Shown in pieces: positions 17,702-26,784 of a stretch of DNA of 64,000 nt (positions are counted from its first letter, which is position 1; each line of letters starts with the position of its first letter). The notes beneath the pieces were generated by a model. It worked only from the letters and a program-made list of their open reading frames with translations. It was not told where the DNA came from and did not search any database. This DNA comes from Pedobacter polysacchareus (lineage in GTDB: Bacteria > Bacteroidota > Bacteroidia > Sphingobacteriales > Sphingobacteriaceae). The stretch lies in assembly GCF_019802255.1 (NCBI RefSeq), contig NZ_JAHYSS010000006.1:1-64000 (forward strand), read 5' to 3'. The position numbers and the translations under genes were made by a program.

Positions 17702-17721
17702 AAGCATCATTTCTTCAGCTG

Positions 17722-20370
17722 CTAGAAGTCGAATTTGACTCTCGCACGAATACCCCAGCTGGAAACGTTCGGGTTATCCAGGTAGTTGAATCTTTTCACT
17801 GCATCCACACGAAGTACTTTAAATATGTTCCCAACGCCTACACTTCCTTCCATATAAGGCGCTCTGTTTAGGGAATTGGTGATCGGCTGCCCATTTTCAT
17901 TGCGCACAAACTGCATCGCTTCCGGGTTCTTATCCGGGTTGTTCTCGTCACGTAAACTGCCATACAGCACTTTAAAAGACATCACTTCTCTTAATTTCAG
18001 TTTTTTAAGCAATGGGATTTTATTGAAAAAGAACCCATTAAAATTATGGTCCAGATTCACACTGGCATAATGATCACTCACAAACTCCAGGAAGTTCATC
18101 AGGTTATAAGAGTTCAGCTGATACGCATAAGTCTGATTGGCTCTATGGATCGCCAGCAATGGAAAAGGCACCTTACCAATGATATAAGCACCTTCCAGCG
18201 TCACATCTGTATAGCCTAGCTGACTCAGGTAAACCCGTTTATCGATACTTCCCATAAAATTGTGGTAATTGTACTCTCCACCAAATACGCCTTTAATCCC
18301 TGCGGTATAGCGGAAGTTGAAAACAGGATTAGGCCCTACAAACGGTGTTCTGTAAATTTTACTCTGGTAAAACTTCTCATTTGGTGCATACCTTAATCCC
18401 AAACTGACCTCCGCAGTATTGATATGATCAATACGGCCATTTAAAATGTTCTCAGCGGAGTTACTAAAGTACAGTGACCCTGCAGGGCTCTGCTTCCATT
18501 TGCGCAGCCCTAAGGTGTATGAAAAGTGATTTTCAAACTCATGCACATAATCTAACCTGTAAAAATCATTATACAGCATCATATTGTTCTCTCCTCTTTT
18601 AAAGGAAAGCAGGAAATTATCTTCCTGGACAAATTGCAATTCCTGTCCTGGAATTTTAGTATCCCGCTGAAAACTTGCCCTGATATAGTTCTGAGGGAAA
18701 GAATAAATAGACTTATTATTTAAAGAATAGGTTCCGCTTAAAAAGTATTTCCATTTCTCATCCTTAAAGCCATAAGCGGCATACGTTTCAAAATAATAGC
18801 GTTTGCTCAATGCCGGGGTTGTCCTGCCTCCAAGGCGAAGGCGAAAGCCTTCCACGCCATTAAAGCTGTAAAAAGTATTCACTGGCCCCATTTCAAAGGG
18901 ACCAAAATCTTTGTATCCGGCGAAGAACAGCGTCACAATATCCATCGTTCTTTTGAAAGAAGGGATGGTTTGTAAGGAATCTATGTGCCCATAAATCTTC
19001 ATATTTCCCGGACGAAGGGGTTCCGGACGGTTATTTAGCCAAAACTCCTCTGATTTTTTAAAGGCATCAGGCATGACCACTAATGCCCCAGATGCCTTAT
19101 AAACGGTATCTGGCTGCGGCACATTGAATTTGAAATCTTTGAAAGTCACGGTCCTTTCTCCGGTAAAACCTCCCCCACTCTTCTTGCTAAGACCGAAATC
19201 AACAATCAGGTTACTTTTACTCAAATGATAACGCTGATCCGGATTCTTCTCGAAATCCAGTTTAGCTTCCAGTGCACGTACAAAATTGAGGTTGATGTTT
19301 TTATTGACCGTCAGGTAGGCATTCTGGATCGCATAATTGCCATCCAGCGTCACATATAATCTCCCTTCAAACAGTAGATCGGTATTGTTACGCGGCGTAA
19401 AAGCAAGCTCTACCAGCTGAGGATTATGGTTCTTAATGGTATCCGTGATGAAAAATTTATAAAAAGTTGGGGCACTATCTGCAATCGGACTCAGCAATTG
19501 ATTACTCACTACAGAAATATTGTTATCATAGATGTTGATGTCCTGATACATCCGGTCGAAATAGGCGGTTAAGCCCTGGTTGTCTATAAAACGCTGATCA
19601 AAATTTACTCTTTTATCTGCGATAACTACCGTTTTGCTCTTTTCAGGGCTCTTCCTGAAATAGTTGTCGCTTAATTTCTCTTCCTGAAAAACAGGGAGTA
19701 AATTCTTACCGCCAATTTGCGTGGAGTCCTGTTCCTGGAATAAAAACTGATAATTACGGAAAACCCTTCTGTTCTTGAACTTATCAGAAAGGTTACTCAA
19801 AGAGAACTTCATCAGTTCATATTTCTGGTATTCTACAAAATTGTAGTTTTCCATTTTGTTCTTTGACTTGTTGGCGATCACTTTTCGAATCAGTTCTACT
19901 GCCGGGTTCTCTTTATTTCGATATTTCGGCTTTTTCCCTGCAGTAATCACCACCTCATTCATCAGCATCGCATCTGGCATCAGCTGAATATTGAGCACTT
20001 GCGTACCTCCGGATTTAATGGTTTTAGTCTGCGATTTATAACCTACATAGCTAAATCTAAGTGCATTGGCTCCATCATTTAAAGTGATACTGAATTTACC
20101 ATCAGCATCCGTCCTTCCACCAAGCGTTGTCCCTGCAATGAGGTAAGAAACATAGGGAAGTGTTTCTTTTGTGCTCCCATCAGTTACCGTACCCCTGACC
20201 AGCGTTTGCTGCGCCTTTGCCTGATTAGAAAGGAAGAGTATTAAAAATAAAATGAATAGACTGATTGGCTTCAAAAGAACCAAAAGCAAGCTTCTTTCTG
20301 TTAAAAATGGAGCTTTTAGCGTTAAGGCAGCGGGTTTTAGGCCTGCTGAATCTGGGTATGATGTGTGCAC
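17722..20370 (-). CDS. DUF5686 outer-membrane protein with carboxypeptidase-regulatory plug
   Basis: This 882-residue protein begins with a signal segment (SLFILFLILFLSNQAKAQ, about residues 36-53) and a carboxypeptidase-regulatory-like domain at about 57-135 (RGTVTDGSTKETLPYVSYLI, SFVGYK-type strand LRFSYVGYKS). The rest is the DUF5686 region, probably a beta barrel, ending in the aromatic strand WGIRARVKFDF. Proteins of this type sit in the outer membrane of Bacteroidota and are often near cell-wall or transport genes; their task is not established. The start is a GTG at 20370; no later ATG precedes the signal core, so the long leader may be partly untranslated. It is followed by a strong terminator. 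Confidence 0.85.
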   Translation of the reverse strand: MHTSYPDSAGLKPAALTLKAPFLTERSLLLVLLKPISLFILFLILFLSNQAKAQQTLVRGTVTDGSTKETLPYVSYLIAGTTLGGRTDADGKFSITLNDGANALRFSYVGYKSQTKTIKSGGTQVLNIQLMPDAMLMNEVVITAGKKPKYRNKENPAVELIRKVIANKSKNKMENYNFVEYQKYELMKFSLSNLSDKFKNRRVFRNYQFLFQEQDSTQIGGKNLLPVFQEEKLSDNYFRKSPEKSKTVVIADKRVNFDQRFIDNQGLTAYFDRMYQDINIYDNNISVVSNQLLSPIADSAPTFYKFFITDTIKNHNPQLVELAFTPRNNTDLLFEGRLYVTLDGNYAIQNAYLTVNKNINLNFVRALEAKLDFEKNPDQRYHLSKSNLIVDFGLSKKSGGGFTGERTVTFKDFKFNVPQPDTVYKASGALVVMPDAFKKSEEFWLNNRPEPLRPGNMKIYGHIDSLQTIPSFKRTMDIVTLFFAGYKDFGPFEMGPVNTFYSFNGVEGFRLRLGGRTTPALSKRYYFETYAAYGFKDEKWKYFLSGTYSLNNKSIYSFPQNYIRASFQRDTKIPGQELQFVQEDNFLLSFKRGENNMMLYNDFYRLDYVHEFENHFSYTLGLRKWKQSPAGSLYFSNSAENILNGRIDHINTAEVSLGLRYAPNEKFYQSKIYRTPFVGPNPVFNFRYTAGIKGVFGGEYNYHNFMGSIDKRVYLSQLGYTDVTLEGAYIIGKVPFPLLAIHRANQTYAYQLNSYNLMNFLEFVSDHYASVNLDHNFNGFFFNKIPLLKKLKLREVMSFKVLYGSLRDENNPDKNPEAMQFVRNENGQPITNSLNRAPYMEGSVGVGNIFKVLRVDAVKRFNYLDNPNVSSWGIRARVKFDF

Positions 20371-20422
20371 GTTTCCGGTTAACTTGTGTAATCCTTAATA
20401 AACTAGGTTATGAGAGTGGGCA

Positions 20423-20430
20423 CAAATATA
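20423..20430 (-). promoter_or_regulatory. Possible -7 box for the DUF5686 gene
   Basis: The minus strand reads TATATTTG, fitting TAnnTTTG, 53 bases upstream of the GTG start at 20370. Confidence 0.4.
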
Positions 20431-20526
20431 TAGCTAACAACTGACTATCTATACTGTTTTAGTCAGCATGAAGGTCATTGGAAGATGTTATGACATCTAA
20501 ATGAAAATTCCGGAAAACTTAAAGGT

Positions 20527-21780
20527 TTATTTTGCGATCCAGGCTTCAGGATTGAGTTTATTCTGACCTCTCATAATTTCAAAATGAAGCACAGGCCCAT
20601 CTTCTTTAGAAGCCACAATACCAAGGGTTTGTTTGGTTTCCACTTTATCCCCTTTAGCCACACTGACCGATTTTAAATTCTGATAAATGGTGAAGTAATC
20701 GCCATGGATCAGGGCGACAATAAAAGTCCCGTACAACTCCCTAACGAATAACACCTTGCCTTCAAAAACCGCCTTTACAGCAGCCCCGTTCTCCGTTAGG
20801 ATATTAATCCCGTCATTGTTATAGGAAGCCTGACCTTCCGTATGGGCACCAAAGCGCTCTACAATAGAATATTGACTCACTGGCCATGGCAAACGCCCTC
20901 TATTGTTTTCAAAACCTGCAGAAAGCTTGGCTGCTTCCGGAGAGGCAGTCAGGTAACTGGAATTGGTTTTTTCTTTTACTGCGGCTACCGGGCGACCTTC
21001 TGCAATTGCCTTTTGATTGGCCAGACGCTCTTCTTCTTCCGCTTTTCTTCTGGCAAGTTCGATCTCTTTCTGAATGGCATTTCTAATGGCACGGTCAATA
21101 TCAGCCTGTTTTCTTTTTCTGGCCGCCAGATCCTGCTTGAATTGTTTCTCTTGTCGGCTGATCTGATTTAACATCACGGCCTGCTCAGATTTGTTCTTGC
21201 TCAGTTTGACCTTTTCATGCTCCTGTTCGGTCAGTAATGTGCTTTTTTCTTTCAAATTCTTATCCAGTACACCAATCTTATACTCTATGTTTTTTTGCGT
21301 TCCCTGTAGGTAATCAGCTTGTTTCTTGCGGTACTGACCAAATTGCTGTAAATATTTAATCCTTTTATAGGCCTGGTTAAAATCATCAGCCGCAAATATG
21401 AACATCATCTTTTCATAAGCATTCTGGTTCCGTTGCGCAAAGCGGATCATGCTCGCATATTCCTTCTTTAACTGCCCCAGCTGCCCTTTTAAACTACGTA
21501 CTTCATTGCTGTTTTCATGAATCTGATTGTCCAGATTTTTCACTTCCGAGTTGATCACTGCAATTTTATTCTGCATCAAACGGATCTTTGCATTCACCGT
21601 TCTGATCTGTCCAAGTGTCAATCGCTTATTACTGGAGGTCTCATTTAAGTTTCTCTGCAGCAATTCAATTTCTCTTTGGATGGCTTCTTTATTCCTTTTC
21701 AATTCTGCACTGGTTTGTGCAAAAACAAGGGTACTGATAGAGGTAAATAGTAGAATTAAGAATAATTTCTGAAGCTTCAT
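20527..21780 (-). CDS. EnvC-like murein hydrolase activator with degenerate LytM domain
   Basis: This 417-residue exported protein has a signal peptide (FLILLFTSISTLVFAQ), long coiled coils at about 20-265 (IEAINR-like heptads, NKIAVINSEVKNLDNQIHE, RKRKQADIDRAIRNAIQKE) and a C-terminal M23/LytM fold at about 305-415. The zinc ligands of active M23 peptidases are mostly missing: the HxxxD strand reads YNNDGINI, the usual YxH reads YQNL, and only LHFE is kept. This is the pattern of EnvC, which does not cut peptidoglycan but activates amidases during cell division. Monocistronic by spacing; a TATTTTTG box lies 111 bases upstream. Confidence 0.85.
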   Translation of the reverse strand: MKLQKLFLILLFTSISTLVFAQTSAELKRNKEAIQREIELLQRNLNETSSNKRLTLGQIRTVNAKIRLMQNKIAVINSEVKNLDNQIHENSNEVRSLKGQLGQLKKEYASMIRFAQRNQNAYEKMMFIFAADDFNQAYKRIKYLQQFGQYRKKQADYLQGTQKNIEYKIGVLDKNLKEKSTLLTEQEHEKVKLSKNKSEQAVMLNQISRQEKQFKQDLAARKRKQADIDRAIRNAIQKEIELARRKAEEEERLANQKAIAEGRPVAAVKEKTNSSYLTASPEAAKLSAGFENNRGRLPWPVSQYSIVERFGAHTEGQASYNNDGINILTENGAAVKAVFEGKVLFVRELYGTFIVALIHGDYFTIYQNLKSVSVAKGDKVETKQTLGIVASKEDGPVLHFEIMRGQNKLNPEAWIAK

Positions 21781-22272
21781 TGTGTATATAAGTAACTGAA
21801 TACCGCAGCCCTGCCAGTGTGTTAAGCTAGCAATGCGATTCTAAAACTATTGAAATCAGGGCTTAAATGCAAATTCTAAGACAAAACAATCAAAAATATC
21901 CTACTTTCTGAAATTACATGGAGGAGAAAAATCAACCATCATCTTCCGATAAAACCGTCTTGATAGAATTGAACCATAGCTGGTTACTGGTCAAACCCAG
22001 ACCATTGTAATCGATAAAATGATAGAGCAGACCAATCCCCCTGCTTACCTGTAAACGCAAGGGTTGCGCGGTTATTCCGAAATTCTTAACCAATGATTGG
22101 GGGAATACATCATCGCAATTGCTCTTCATTTTTACCCGCAATCTTCTTCCAACAATACAGCAGTTTTCCAGGATTTCATTTCCGCATGTTTTTATTCTAT
22201 ACTAGTTTAATAGATTTTATCGGAATCTAATGCCTTGAAACCTTATCTTTGTCAAAAAAAAGCTTCCGGGCA
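21781..22272. other. Intergenic region of about 490 bases between envC-like and metN
   Basis: The divergent promoters of the EnvC-like gene and metNIQ should lie here. TATTTTTG on the minus strand at 21891-21898 and TATCTTTG on the plus strand at 22244-22251 are candidate -7 boxes. I looked for a SAM riboswitch in front of metN and saw no matching core. A 69-codon minus-strand frame at 21932-22141 has no family features and I do not call it a gene. Confidence 0.5.
22244..22251 (+). promoter_or_regulatory. Possible -7 box for metNIQ
   Basis: TATCTTTG matches TAnnTTTG. If used, transcription would begin a few bases later, after the TTG at 22249, which supports translation from ATG 22273 rather than the longer frame. 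Confidence 0.45.
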
Positions 22273-23304
22273 ATGATTGAATTAAGAAATATAACAAAAA
22301 CATTTTTCCAGAAAACCAGAACGATCACTGCCCTATCCGAGCTTTCCTTAATTGTACCTGAAGGTAAAATCTTCGGGGTGATCGGAAGTTCAGGAGCCGG
22401 AAAAAGCACCCTGATCCGTTGTGTAAACCTGCTTGAAAAACCAAGTTCAGGAGCAGTAATCGTGGATGGACAAAACCTGATGGCGCTTTCTCCGAAAGAA
22501 CTGGCAAAGGCCAGAAGGCATATAGGAATGATTTTCCAGCATTTCAACCTTTTATCATCGCGTACTGTTTTTGAGAATGTTGCTTTTTCCCTGGAACTAG
22601 ACCATACCCCTAAAGCGGAGATAGAGAAAAGAGTGACTGAATTGCTTGCCTTGGTGGGTCTGGATGAAAAACACCATGACTATCCGGTCAACTTATCCGG
22701 CGGACAAAAACAGCGGGTAGCCATTGCCAGAACATTGGCCAGTAATCCTAAAGTACTGCTGTGTGATGAAGCCACCAGTGCCTTAGATCCTGCAACCACC
22801 AAATCTATTCTCGCTTTATTGAAAGACATCAACAAGCGGCTGAACATCACCATACTGCTCATTACGCATGAGATGGAAGTTGTTAAAGACATTTGCGACG
22901 AAGTGGCCGTTATTTCTGAAGGACGATTAATTGAACAGGGTGCGGTGAGTGAAATCTTCTCTCATCCAAAAACGGAACTGGCGAAGGCGTTTATTGCCTC
23001 TGCTTTAAGCCTGGACATCCCAGCAGACTATAAAGAACGACTGGTTGCCTCCCCTGCAGCAAACAAACGTCCATTATTGAAGCTTGAATTTACCGGACAA
23101 TCAGTAGATGATCCGGTATTGTCTGAAGTGGCGCGTCTTTTCCAGATCGACAGCAACGTGATCAGTGCAAGAATGGACTATGCCGGTGGGATTAAATTTG
23201 GTGTCATGCTGATTGAAGTCTTCGGCACACAAGAAAACAGCCTTCAGGCGATAGAATTTTATAAAAGTAAAAACATTAAAGTAGAAGTAATAGGTTATGT
23301 CTGA
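22273..23304 (+). CDS. metN: Methionine ABC transporter ATP-binding protein
   Basis: MetN hydrolyses ATP to drive methionine import with MetI and MetQ. From ATG 22273 it has 343 residues. Walker A is GSSGAGKST at residues 38-46, the signature is LSGGQKQRVAIA, Walker B is VLLCDEATSALD and the switch His follows in LLITHEME. The last hundred residues (about 265-343) form the NIL regulatory domain, which binds methionine and shuts the transporter down. The gene overlaps metI by 8 bases. The alternative TTG start at 22249 lies inside a likely promoter box. Confidence 0.95.
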   Translation: MIELRNITKTFFQKTRTITALSELSLIVPEGKIFGVIGSSGAGKSTLIRCVNLLEKPSSGAVIVDGQNLMALSPKELAKARRHIGMIFQHFNLLSSRTVFENVAFSLELDHTPKAEIEKRVTELLALVGLDEKHHDYPVNLSGGQKQRVAIARTLASNPKVLLCDEATSALDPATTKSILALLKDINKRLNITILLITHEMEVVKDICDEVAVISEGRLIEQGAVSEIFSHPKTELAKAFIASALSLDIPADYKERLVASPAANKRPLLKLEFTGQSVDDPVLSEVARLFQIDSNVISARMDYAGGIKFGVMLIEVFGTQENSLQAIEFYKSKNIKVEVIGYV

Positions 23305-23950
23305 TTCAATGATTTTGCTCCTTGCTAAAGGAGCCTGGGAAACCATCGTCATGACTTTTGTTTCCGGATTTTTCGGTTTCTTAATTGGCTTGCCTACGGG
23401 TGTGCTGTTATTTATGACCAGAAAAGGACAGGTTTTAGAACATAAAACCTTCAACCATACCATTTCTATTGTGGTGAACATCTTTCGTTCCATTCCATTC
23501 ATCATTTTGATCGTTTGGATGATTCCTTTCACCAGAGCATTGGTAGGTACTTCCATTGGTGTAGAAGCTGCAATTGTGCCTTTGAGCATTGGCGCTGCCC
23601 CTTTTATCGCCAGATTGATTGAAAACAGCCTGATCGAGGTTCCTGGGGGATTAGTAGAAGCGGCAAGAGCAATGGGCGCCACTCCTTTCCAGATCGTATA
23701 TAAAGTATTGTTACCGGAAGCCCTTCCTTCTATCCTCAACAGCGCATCTGTTACCCTGATTACCCTGGTGGGTTATTCTGCAATGGGTGGTGCGGTTGGT
23801 GCCGGCGGATTGGGCCAGATCGGTTATCAATATGGATATGTAGGTTACGATGTGGTCGTGATGAACACCGTATTACTGCTATTGATTGCATTGGTATTTA
23901 TCATTCAGTTCCTGGGTGATTTTATCGCTAAAAGAGTTGACCACAGGTAG
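23297..23950 (+). CDS. metI: Methionine ABC transporter permease
   Basis: This 217-residue inner-membrane protein is the channel subunit of the MetNIQ importer. Five membrane helices are visible, and the EAA loop that contacts MetN reads EAARAMGATPFQIVYKVLLPEA at about residues 118-139. The N-terminal ETIVMTFVSGFFGFLIGLP is typical of the family. It overlaps metN by 8 bases and is followed 34 bases later by metQ, so the three form one operon. Confidence 0.95.
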   Translation: MSDSMILLLAKGAWETIVMTFVSGFFGFLIGLPTGVLLFMTRKGQVLEHKTFNHTISIVVNIFRSIPFIILIVWMIPFTRALVGTSIGVEAAIVPLSIGAAPFIARLIENSLIEVPGGLVEAARAMGATPFQIVYKVLLPEALPSILNSASVTLITLVGYSAMGGAVGAGGLGQIGYQYGYVGYDVVVMNTVLLLLIALVFIIQFLGDFIAKRVDHR

Positions 23951-23984
23951 TCTTTCCGGATTACCTATCAAATATGAAAAACAA

Positions 23985-24806
23985 ATGAATACAAAAATCA
24001 AATTTATCACGGCATTAGCCCTTCTAACGAGTTCAGTAGCCCTATTCAGCTGCAGCCGTACGGCAAAAAACGACGACCCTAACTATATTCAGGTAGGTGT
24101 AGAATCCGGTCCGGAGTATAGTTTAGCAGAAGCAGCAAAGAAAGTTGCCAAAGAAAAATACGGTCTGCAGGTTGACCTGGTTCAATTTAACGACTATGTA
24201 ATGCCAAATGAGGCCCTTCAGCAAGGAGATATTGATGTCAATGTTTTCCAGAACAAACCTTATCTGGATGTTCAATCGAAACAACGCGGATATAAATTTG
24301 CGATCGTAGGAAATACATTTGTCTTCCCATTGGCAGGTTACTCCAAAAAGATCAAATCTTTATCAGAGCTTAAAGAGGGCAGCACAGTGATCATTCCTAA
24401 TGATGCTACTAATGGCGGGAGAGCTTTGTTATTGATGGAGAAATTTGAACTGATCAAACTAAAAGAAGGTGTTGGGCTACTACCTACCGTTAATGACATC
24501 GTGACCAATCCTAAAAAACTTAAAATTGTAGAGTTAGAGGCTCCACAGCTGCCAAGGGCTTTGGATGACCAGAATGTAACGATTGCCATCATCAACAATA
24601 CCTTTGCTGCGCCAATTGGTTTGAGTCCTGAAAAAGATGGTTTATTTGTGGAAGCAAAGGATTCTCCTTATGTCAACAACATCGTTGCCAGAGAAGACAA
24701 TAAGAACGCAGAGAAAGTATTAAAATTTGTCAAAGCATACCAAAGTGTAGAAGTAGAGAAAGCTGCACAGGAAGCCTTTAAAGGTGGTGCGATCAAAGGC
24801 TGGTAA
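23985..24806 (+). CDS. metQ: Methionine-binding lipoprotein
   Basis: MetQ is the substrate-binding component, here about 273 residues from ATG 23985. A lipoprotein signal ends in SVALFSCSRT, so the Cys near residue 24 is the likely lipid anchor. The NlpA/MetQ fold follows, with IQVGVESGPEYSLAEAAKKV, LVQFNDYVMPNEALQQGDID, VNVFQNKPYLD and VIIPNDATNGGRALLLME, all typical of D-/L-methionine binding proteins. An in-frame start 99 bases upstream lies inside metI and lacks a signal peptide. A strong terminator closes the operon. Confidence 0.95.
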   Translation: MNTKIKFITALALLTSSVALFSCSRTAKNDDPNYIQVGVESGPEYSLAEAAKKVAKEKYGLQVDLVQFNDYVMPNEALQQGDIDVNVFQNKPYLDVQSKQRGYKFAIVGNTFVFPLAGYSKKIKSLSELKEGSTVIIPNDATNGGRALLLMEKFELIKLKEGVGLLPTVNDIVTNPKKLKIVELEAPQLPRALDDQNVTIAIINNTFAAPIGLSPEKDGLFVEAKDSPYVNNIVAREDNKNAEKVLKFVKAYQSVEVEKAAQEAFKGGAIKGW

Positions 24807-24829
24807 TACTACTGATCTAAAATTTTCTT

Positions 24830-24870
24830 ATACCCTCCTAAAGCTGAAACTTTAGGAGGGTATTTTTTTT
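24830..24870 (+). terminator. Terminator of the metNIQ operon
   Basis: ATACCCTCCTAAAG at 24830-24843 pairs perfectly with 24850-24863 and is followed by eight T residues, 24 bases after the metQ stop. Confidence 0.95.
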
Positions 24871-24910
24871 GCCGCTCATTAAAGCGCCCACAACTGCGAT
24901 CTCAAAAAAA

Positions 24911-24941
24911 TTAAAATGTTTAATGAAACTAAACATTTTAA
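24911..24941 (+). promoter_or_regulatory. 12-base perfect inverted repeat, possible operator
   Basis: TTAAAATGTTTA at 24911-24922 pairs exactly with TAAACATTTTAA at 24930-24941 across a 7-base gap. It lies 49 bases before the phosphodiesterase gene and after the metNIQ terminator, so an operator is more likely than a terminator. Confidence 0.55.
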
Positions 24942-24989
24942 CACATATATTTAACTTTTCAATACGATTAACCAATATAAACCACACAA

Positions 24990-25877
24990 ATGAAAAAATC
25001 AATTATTGCCTTTTGTTTGCTTTGCGCGGGTTTGGGCGCGAATGCACAGGTAAAAAATGTTAAACATGTAGTCTTAATTGGCTGCGATGGCCTAGGTGCT
25101 TACGCCATTCCAGATGCACAAATGCCCCATCTTAAAAAGTTAATGGAAACCGGAGCTTCCAGCCTTCAGGCGAGGTCTGTCCTTCCTTCTTCGAGTGCTG
25201 TAAACTGGGCTTCCATGTTAATGGGCGCCGGTCCAACAGAACACGGCTATACGGAATGGGGAAGTAAAACACCTGAAATACCTTCGGCAACAACCACTAA
25301 GTATGGTATTTTCCCTTCTATTTTTAGTGTCATCAGAGATCAGAAACCGAATGCAAAAACCGCGGTTATTTATAGCTGGCCAGGAATTGGTCCATTGGTA
25401 GAAAAAGATGCCATCAGTATTGTCGTTCCTGGAAATGATAAGGATGATTTTTGTGCAGACACGACTGCATCAATTATAAAAAGAGAAAAACCATACTTCA
25501 CTTTCGTTCATTTTGATGAACCAGACCATACTGGTCATGAAATTGGCCACCGTACTCCTGCTTATTATGAGCAATTGAAAAAAGTAGATGAAAGGATCGG
25601 AAAAATCTTACAGGCGGTAAAAGATGCTGGAATTGAGAAAGAAACGATCATTATTGTTTCTGCGGATCATGGAGGAACTGGTAAAGGTCATGGTGGTAAA
25701 ACACTGGATGAAGTACAAATCCCATGGGTGATCAATGGTGTTGGGGTGAAGAAGAACCACCAGATCAAGGAGGTCATCATCACTTATGATACCGCAGCAA
25801 CACTGGCCTGGATCATGGGGTTAAAAGCTCCGCAAAGCTGGAGAGGTAAAGCAGTGAGCGATAGTTTCAGCAAATAA
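24990..25877 (+). CDS. Exported type I phosphodiesterase / nucleotide pyrophosphatase family protein
   Basis: This 295-residue protein has a signal peptide (FCLLCAGLGANAQ) and the alkaline-phosphatase fold of the type I phosphodiesterase/NPP family. Visible metal-site blocks are VVLIGCDGLG (first Asp), PSSSAVNWASMLMG with the nucleophile Ser or Thr region, HFDEPDHTGHEIGH (Asp and His ligands) and VSADHGGTGKGHGG (Asp and His ligands). Such enzymes cleave phosphodiester or pyrophosphate bonds in nucleotides or phospholipid head groups in the periplasm. The substrate is not defined by sequence. It stands alone, with a 12-base inverted repeat upstream and a bidirectional terminator downstream. 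Confidence 0.88.
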   Translation: MKKSIIAFCLLCAGLGANAQVKNVKHVVLIGCDGLGAYAIPDAQMPHLKKLMETGASSLQARSVLPSSSAVNWASMLMGAGPTEHGYTEWGSKTPEIPSATTTKYGIFPSIFSVIRDQKPNAKTAVIYSWPGIGPLVEKDAISIVVPGNDKDDFCADTTASIIKREKPYFTFVHFDEPDHTGHEIGHRTPAYYEQLKKVDERIGKILQAVKDAGIEKETIIIVSADHGGTGKGHGGKTLDEVQIPWVINGVGVKKNHQIKEVIITYDTAATLAWIMGLKAPQSWRGKAVSDSFSK

Positions 25878-25915
25878 AATACCTAGATCATGGACAAAAC
25901 ATGCAGTTCATGAAT

Positions 25916-25947
25916 AAAACGGAGCAGGATTTACCCTGCTCCGTTTT
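25916..25947. terminator. Bidirectional terminator between convergent phosphoesterase genes
   Basis: AAAACGGAGCAGG at 25916-25928 pairs with CCTGCTCCGTTTT at 25935-25947. It separates the plus-strand phosphodiesterase from the minus-strand metallophosphoesterase. Confidence 0.9.
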
Positions 25948-26006
25948 CCCAATTCTCTACTGTATCTCTATTGCTGATCATCCCCAGGGATGGAGATCTA
26001 TCCCGC

Positions 26007-26771
26007 TTAAATTTTCGCTTCTGCGTGTTCCTTTTCAAAGAAATCCGCATAAAAATCCGAGATTGGGCTGTTACGAATCCCGAGAATGGTTTCTTCTACT
26101 GGGTAGGCTACTTTTCGAATCGCAGGCTTCAAAGCCTGAATCCCAGAAACACCAGCGATACTTTCTAATTGCAGGTAAGCTGCTTTTCGGTCATTTTCTT
26201 TTGAGCGGCCGACAGATCCCGCATTGATCATTAACTTCGGTTCCTGATTCCTGGATCCTGGCAGATACCGGAGATAAGACAGGTGGGTATGCCCTGAAAT
26301 GATGACATCCACCTGTTCCTTCTCAAACAGCTGGCAAAGCCTGTTTTCCTCGGCATCTTCATAAAGATACTCTTCATTACTATCGGGACTACCATGAACC
26401 AATAAAATGCGCAGTCCTTGCAGTTCAATTTTCAGTGTGGCGGGTAATGTGGACAAAAAAGCTTTATTAGCCGGTGTAATGTTCTGCTTTGTATAATTAA
26501 TCGCGGCTAACCGTGCTCTTTGTTCTGCTAAACAGTGTTTGGAAAGCGAATGAACGGGATGATCAAAAGCGATGCGCTCATCGTGGTTCCCCATTATGGC
26601 AGGAATTTCCATTTCTTGAATCAATTCAATCACTTCATTATGCCATGGTGCAGCATCGGTTAAATCCCCAAGGCAATAAACCTGATCTGGCTTAAACGAG
26701 GCGATATCATTTAATACTGCTTTTAGGGCTGGTAAATTGGCATGTATGTCGCTAATGATGGCTATTTTCAT
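26007..26771 (-). CDS. Calcineurin-like metallophosphoesterase
   Basis: This 254-residue cytoplasmic enzyme has all motifs of the two-metal metallophosphoesterase fold: SDIHANLPAL at the N-terminus (Asp and His), CLGDLTD (Asp), MGNHDERI (Asn, His, Asp), LLVHGSPD (His) and ISGHTHLSY (His-x-His). It belongs with the YfcE/DUF2436-like group that cleaves phosphodiesters or phosphomonoesters. No signal peptide. It begins 13 bases after the stop of the PAS protein gene on the same strand, so the two are probably cotranscribed. Confidence 0.9.
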   Translation of the reverse strand: MKIAIISDIHANLPALKAVLNDIASFKPDQVYCLGDLTDAAPWHNEVIELIQEMEIPAIMGNHDERIAFDHPVHSLSKHCLAEQRARLAAINYTKQNITPANKAFLSTLPATLKIELQGLRILLVHGSPDSNEEYLYEDAEENRLCQLFEKEQVDVIISGHTHLSYLRYLPGSRNQEPKLMINAGSVGRSKENDRKAAYLQLESIAGVSGIQALKPAIRKVAYPVEETILGIRNSPISDFYADFFEKEHAEAKI

Positions 26772-26784
26772 TGGTATAAAACAA

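Noticed and set aside
21932..22141. 69-codon minus-strand frame upstream of metN
   Set aside because: It has no recognisable domain, signal or membrane segment and no start context; it lies in the region that should hold two divergent promoters.
21781..22272. SAM riboswitch in front of metNIQ
   Set aside because: I looked for the conserved SAM-I core and saw neither its motifs nor a terminator hairpin in the leader.
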